Shown here: positions 5,840-7,862 of the stretch, piece after piece | Position numbering within the stretch: position 1 is the stretch's first letter | How the letters are laid out: every line of letters begins with the position of its first letter | Source of the DNA: Chloroflexota bacterium | Lineage (GTDB): Bacteria; Chloroflexota; UBA11872 | Assembly (NCBI GenBank): GCA_026707185.1 | Contig: JAPOXI010000056.1 | Location: 1 to 7,862 of the forward strand | DNA: 7,862 nt | Direction: 5' to 3' | Notes under the pieces: model-generated | The model's input: only the letters and a program-made list of their open reading frames with translations | Told to the model about the DNA's origin: nothing | The model's database searches: none | Made by a program: the position numbers and the translations under genes

Positions 5840-7546
5840 TTAGGCATCCGGGATTACCGGCAGGACTAGGTGGGAGGGGTGGGTGGGGGTGTGGTGGATG
5901 GTTTGGTGGGCGACTCGGATTTCGGAGTCGGTGGCGAGGTTGTTGCCGGTGTTGAGGTTGCGGTCGAAGCGGGGGAAGTTGGAGGAGGAGACTTCGAGGC
6001 GGATGCGGTGGCCGCGCTTGAAGACGTTAGCGGTGACGCCGACTTCGATTTCGTACCGCTCAACGGCGCCGGGAGTTAGAAGGCTGGGCTGGCTCTGCCC
6101 ATTGCGGTAACGGGCGCGGAGGATGCCGTCGCAGAGATTCATGGCGTAGCCGGTGGGTGAGACGTCCACGAGCTTGGCGGTCCAGTCGGTGTCCAGGCCA
6201 TCGGTGGCGGCGTGCAGGACGAGCTTGATGGGGCCGATGACTTTGAGGTCCTGCTGGAGCGGGGCGGAGGTGTAGCAGAGGACGTCGTGGCGGGCTTCGA
6301 CGGGGCGCTGGTCGTAGGGGCCCCAGGGCTCAATGTGGGGGGTGCAGCAGTTGGCGCCGCCGAGGGACTGGACGGGGAAGTTGGGGTCGTAGACGAAGGT
6401 GTCGGCGGGTTCGTCGCCGGGTTGGTCGAGTGAAAGCGTGCCGTCGCCGCGGACGGAGTTGGCTGAGCCGCCGGAGCGGATGTGCCAGGGTTGCCAGTCG
6501 GTGCGGGCGAGGGGCCATTCGTGCTCGTCCTGCCAACGGTTGGCGCCCATGACGAATAGACGGAGTGGCGGCTCGTCGGCCGAGGACTCGCCGTTGCCCT
6601 TGAGCCAGCGGTCGAACCAGGCGCGTTCGAGGGCGTTGATGTTGACGACGGAGCCGGCGCCGAAGTCGATGTCGCCGCAGCGGGGGGCGCCGGGGAGGTC
6701 GGCGCCCAGGTGGTGGGGCCAGGGGCCCATGATGAGGCGGGACTGGCGGGCGGCCTCGGATCCGCCGTGGAGGCGGAGGCCGTTGAACTGGTCGAAAGCC
6801 TGGGCCGCGTAGAGGTCGTACCAGCCGCCCATCACGTAGGCCGGCACGGTGATGTCGTTCCAGTGCGGACGGGTGTCGATGGCGGCCCAGTAGGGATCGG
6901 TGGCCGGCATGTGGAGCCAGTCGTTCCAGAAGTCGAGGTCGCGGCCGGCGTGGGCGGGGATGTCCTGGAGCGGGAGGACGCGGCAGGTTTCGACCCAGTT
7001 TTCGAAATCGATGGACTGGGCGGTGCGGCCGTCGACGCGGAGGCCCCAGTTGATGAGGACGCCGAGCTGGAACGCGCCGCCGGGGCGGACGAGGCCGCTG
7101 AGGTAGTCGACGCAGATGGATTGGGGCGCCAGGCAGGTCAGGCCGGGATGCGCCGAGGGCGCGCTGAGCCATTGGACTGAGCCCAGGTAGGAGCGGCCGG
7201 ACATGCCGATGCGGCCGTTGCTCCAGGGTTGCTCGGCGATCCAGGCCTGGGTGTCGAAGCCGTCCTCGGGTTCGGTGACGAAGGGGGACCAGGAACCATC
7301 CGAGTCCCAGCGGCCGCGGACGTCCTGGATCACGCAGGCGTAGCCGTTGTCGGCGAGGGCGCGGCCTTTGCGGATGTTCTGGTAGGAGGCGTTGTTGTAG
7401 GGGGTGCGGATGAGGACGGTGGGGAGGCGGGAGTCGGGGGTGTCGCCGGCGCCGCGGGGGAGGTAGACGTCGGCCGAGAGGTAGACGCCGTCGCGCATGC
7501 GGACGCGGCGGTTGACCTGAACCTGGACGGCGCTGGTGGTGGTCAT
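5840..7546 (-). CDS. CocE/NonD family alpha/beta hydrolase (peptidase S15-like)
   Basis: This 568-residue protein is on the minus strand. The N-terminal part matches the family: VRMRDGVYLSADVYLP (15-30), PTVLIRTPYNN (42-52), and QDVRGRWDSDG (74-84). The nucleophile elbow is GRSYLG with S119, followed by the VQW typical of CocE-like enzymes. The other triad members are D244 in GGWYDLY and H278 in GPWPHH. The C-terminal region (roughly 330-568) is the beta-rich jelly-roll domain, with FVMGANRW, DWTAKLVDV and HRIRLEVSSSNFPRFDRN. Related proteins include cocaine esterase, glutaryl-7-ACA acylase and X-Pro dipeptidyl peptidase, which cleave esters or amides by a Ser-Asp-His mechanism; the substrate here cannot be read off. 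No signal peptide is visible, so it is probably cytoplasmic. No Shine-Dalgarno sequence precedes the ATG, because that side of the start is pyrimidine-rich on the coding strand. The gene converges on the PLP enzyme gene with 29 nt between stops and no obvious terminator. Its coding strand is strongly C-rich, opposite to its neighbours. Confidence 0.93.
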   Translation of the reverse strand: MTTTSAVQVQVNRRVRMRDGVYLSADVYLPRGAGDTPDSRLPTVLIRTPYNNASYQNIRKGRALADNGYACVIQDVRGRWDSDGSWSPFVTEPEDGFDTQAWIAEQPWSNGRIGMSGRSYLGSVQWLSAPSAHPGLTCLAPQSICVDYLSGLVRPGGAFQLGVLINWGLRVDGRTAQSIDFENWVETCRVLPLQDIPAHAGRDLDFWNDWLHMPATDPYWAAIDTRPHWNDITVPAYVMGGWYDLYAAQAFDQFNGLRLHGGSEAARQSRLIMGPWPHHLGADLPGAPRCGDIDFGAGSVVNINALERAWFDRWLKGNGESSADEPPLRLFVMGANRWQDEHEWPLARTDWQPWHIRSGGSANSVRGDGTLSLDQPGDEPADTFVYDPNFPVQSLGGANCCTPHIEPWGPYDQRPVEARHDVLCYTSAPLQQDLKVIGPIKLVLHAATDGLDTDWTAKLVDVSPTGYAMNLCDGILRARYRNGQSQPSLLTPGAVERYEIEVGVTANVFKRGHRIRLEVSSSNFPRFDRNLNTGNNLATDSEIRVAHQTIHHTPTHPSHLVLPVIPDA

Positions 7547-7576
7547 GGGAGGGGTCCGTGGAGCGGCGGCGTGGCC

Positions 7577-7582
7577 ATGATA
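7577..7582 (-). promoter_or_regulatory. Possible -10 box for the CocE/NonD hydrolase gene
   Basis: On the minus strand this reads TATCAT, five of six matches to TATAAT, and would place transcription start about 24 nt before the ATG. No -35 match exists at 16-18 nt spacing, because that position falls inside the polypurine run. If the box is real, the promoter would be activator-dependent or use another sigma factor. A six-base match can be chance. Confidence 0.2.
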
Positions 7583-7585
7583 GGT

Positions 7586-7619
7586 GGGGGGAGAGGGAGG
7601 AAGGGGAGAGGGAAGAGGG
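7586..7619 (+). repeat. 34-nt pure polypurine run with five G-tracts
   Basis: Every base is G or A. G-runs of three or more occur at 7586-7591, 7595-7597, 7603-7606, 7610-7612 and 7617-7619, separated by loops of 3-5 nt, which fits the usual G-quadruplex pattern. The tract lies 40-73 nt upstream of the hydrolase start, where its -35 region would be, with the G-rich strand being the template for that gene. Confidence 0.6.
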
Positions 7620-7638
7620 CAGAGGAGTGAGACCGGAC

Positions 7639-7659
7639 GGGGACGGGGAAGGGGCGGGG
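7639..7659 (+). other. Four-by-four G-run, strong predicted G-quadruplex
   Basis: Four runs of exactly four G (7639-7642, 7645-7648, 7651-7654, 7656-7659) are separated by loops AC, AA and C. Four tetrads with loops of 1-2 nt is among the most stable quadruplex patterns known. The motif is on the plus strand, about 95-115 nt upstream of the hydrolase start. Confidence 0.65.
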
Positions 7660-7680
7660 AAATGGAGGTCTCGTGCGCGT

Positions 7681-7704
7681 AAGAGTTTTTTCCAAAAAAC
7701 TCTT
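7681..7704. repeat. 24-bp AT-rich palindrome
   Basis: The arms AAGAGTTTTTT (7681-7691) and AAAAAACTCTT (7694-7704) are perfect inverse complements around a central CC. It stands out as an AT-rich island in GC-rich DNA. It could be a dimeric regulator site, a bidirectional transcription stop, or part of a dispersed repeat. It lies about 135 nt upstream of the hydrolase start. Confidence 0.7.
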
Positions 7705-7713
7705 GAGGCTGCG

Positions 7714-7735
7714 CGGGGTGGTTCCTGGCGAGTTT
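7714..7735 (+). repeat. Direct repeat, copy 1
   Basis: This 22-nt stretch, starting CGGGGTGGTTCC, matches 7801-7822 at 18 of 22 positions. The two copies bracket the REP-like hairpin. All four differences are transitions. The match could partly reflect the low complexity of the G/T-rich sequence. Confidence 0.35.
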
Positions 7736-7757
7736 CCGGTGGCCCGGAGGACGAGGA

Positions 7758-7788
7758 CTGGATCCCGGCTGCGGACGCCGGGATGACG
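7758..7788. repeat. REP-like hairpin repeat
   Basis: The arms ATCCCGGC (7762-7769) and GCCGGGAT (7777-7784) are perfect inverse complements around the 7-nt loop TGCGGAC, flanked by CTGG on the left and GACG on the right. The minus strand translates as VIPASAAGIQ, close to the VIPAKAGIQ reading of hairpin repeats that I recall being dispersed between genes in many bacterial genomes. It is probably one copy of a repetitive extragenic family. Confidence 0.6.
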
Positions 7789-7800
7789 GAGCGGGCGCGG

Positions 7801-7822
7801 CGGGGTGGTTTTTGGTGGGTTT
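7801..7822 (+). repeat. Direct repeat, copy 2
   Basis: This 22-nt stretch, starting CGGGGTGGTTTT, is the partner of 7714-7735, with 18 of 22 positions identical. It lies 12 nt to the right of the REP-like hairpin and runs into a GGGGTGG-rich tail. Confidence 0.35.
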
Positions 7823-7862
7823 GAGGGGTGGTTGGGGTGGGGTGGTTCATGGACTGGACGGG

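Larger units (their letters stand above)
7547..7862. other. Non-coding, structured intergenic block at the right edge
   Basis: I find no credible gene in these 316 nt. The open frames here are low-complexity Gly/Arg/Glu or Pro/Arg translations of purine-rich DNA. The block holds a polypurine run, a G-quadruplex-type motif, an AT-rich palindrome, a REP-like hairpin, two imperfect direct repeats and a terminal GGGGTGG-rich stretch (7825-7845). An ATG at 7849 might begin a plus-strand gene beyond the window, but too little is visible to judge. Confidence 0.6.

Noticed and set aside
7681..7804. Possible CRISPR array
   Set aside because: There are only two imperfect direct repeats around one hairpin, with no regular repeat-spacer series and no cas genes.
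7558..7824. Plus-strand open frame of 88 codons in the right-hand intergenic block
   Set aside because: Its translation is mostly Gly/Arg/Glu from the polypurine tract, then reads through the palindrome and REP-like hairpin. It has no family motif, so I treat the block as non-coding.
6330..7850. Long minus-strand open frame of 506 codons overlapping the hydrolase gene
   Set aside because: It reads as an Arg/Pro/His-rich low-complexity protein in a shifted frame over a gene with a complete catalytic triad and family motifs. It is a shadow produced by the extreme C-richness of that strand.
7849..7862. Start of a further plus-strand gene (ATG at 7849)
   Set aside because: Fewer than five codons are visible and no convincing ribosome binding site precedes them, so it cannot be supported.
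1..7862. A defence island or other novel multi-gene system
   Set aside because: All seven genes belong to recognisable metabolic or transport families, and none carries nuclease, helicase, toxin, reverse transcriptase or recombinase motifs.

Overview
The window is GC-rich and densely coding, with bacterial gene organisation: short gaps, one ATGA stop/start overlap, two GTG starts and purine-rich ribosome binding sites. No rRNA, tRNA, integrase, transposase or CRISPR array is visible. The gene set (UbiX, a six-helix voltage-gated K+ channel, a COG3618-type amidohydrolase, an SDR dehydrogenase, a secreted flavin L-amino acid oxidase, a threonine-synthase-like PLP enzyme, a CocE/NonD hydrolase) suits a free-living, aerobic, heterotrophic bacterium. 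The sequence alone does not fix the phylum; environmental lineages such as Chloroflexota are possible, but that is a guess.

Layout. Bases 1-341 hold the C-terminal half of UbiX, cut by the window edge. A Kv-type channel follows 11 nt later (353-1174). After a 51-nt gap containing a 6-bp inverted repeat comes a two-gene unit: a metal-dependent amidohydrolase/lactonase-like protein (1226-2074) overlapping an NAD-type SDR (2071-2862) by ATGA. This pairing is typical of oxidative, non-phosphorylating sugar catabolism, in which a dehydrogenase makes a sugar lactone and a lactonase opens it. A 93-nt gap then carries a possible promoter and a good ribosome binding site for an L-amino acid oxidase with a Tat-like leader (2956-4521). 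A small hairpin and a strong ribosome binding site precede a threonine-synthase-like gene (4578-5810). All of these are on the plus strand.

The last gene, a CocE/NonD alpha/beta hydrolase (5840-7546), is on the minus strand and converges on the PLP enzyme gene with only 29 nt between them. The remaining 316 nt (7547-7862) contain no credible gene but are rich in structure: a 34-nt pure polypurine run, a four-by-four G-run motif with strong G-quadruplex potential, a 24-bp AT-rich palindrome, a REP-like hairpin, and a pair of imperfect direct repeats that bracket the hairpin.

How the genes fit together: the amidohydrolase and SDR probably act on one carbohydrate-like substrate. The amino acid oxidase and the PLP enzyme both concern amino acids but need not share a pathway. 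The hydrolase cleaves esters or amides of unknown identity. The window looks like an ordinary metabolic neighbourhood, and I see no convincing new multi-gene system. The points most worth a second look are the structured intergenic block at the right end, the degenerate PLP-phosphate loop of the threonine-synthase homologue, the KR-type Tat leader, the CxxC tail of the K+ channel, and a G-over-C strand bias that persists through the minus-strand gene.
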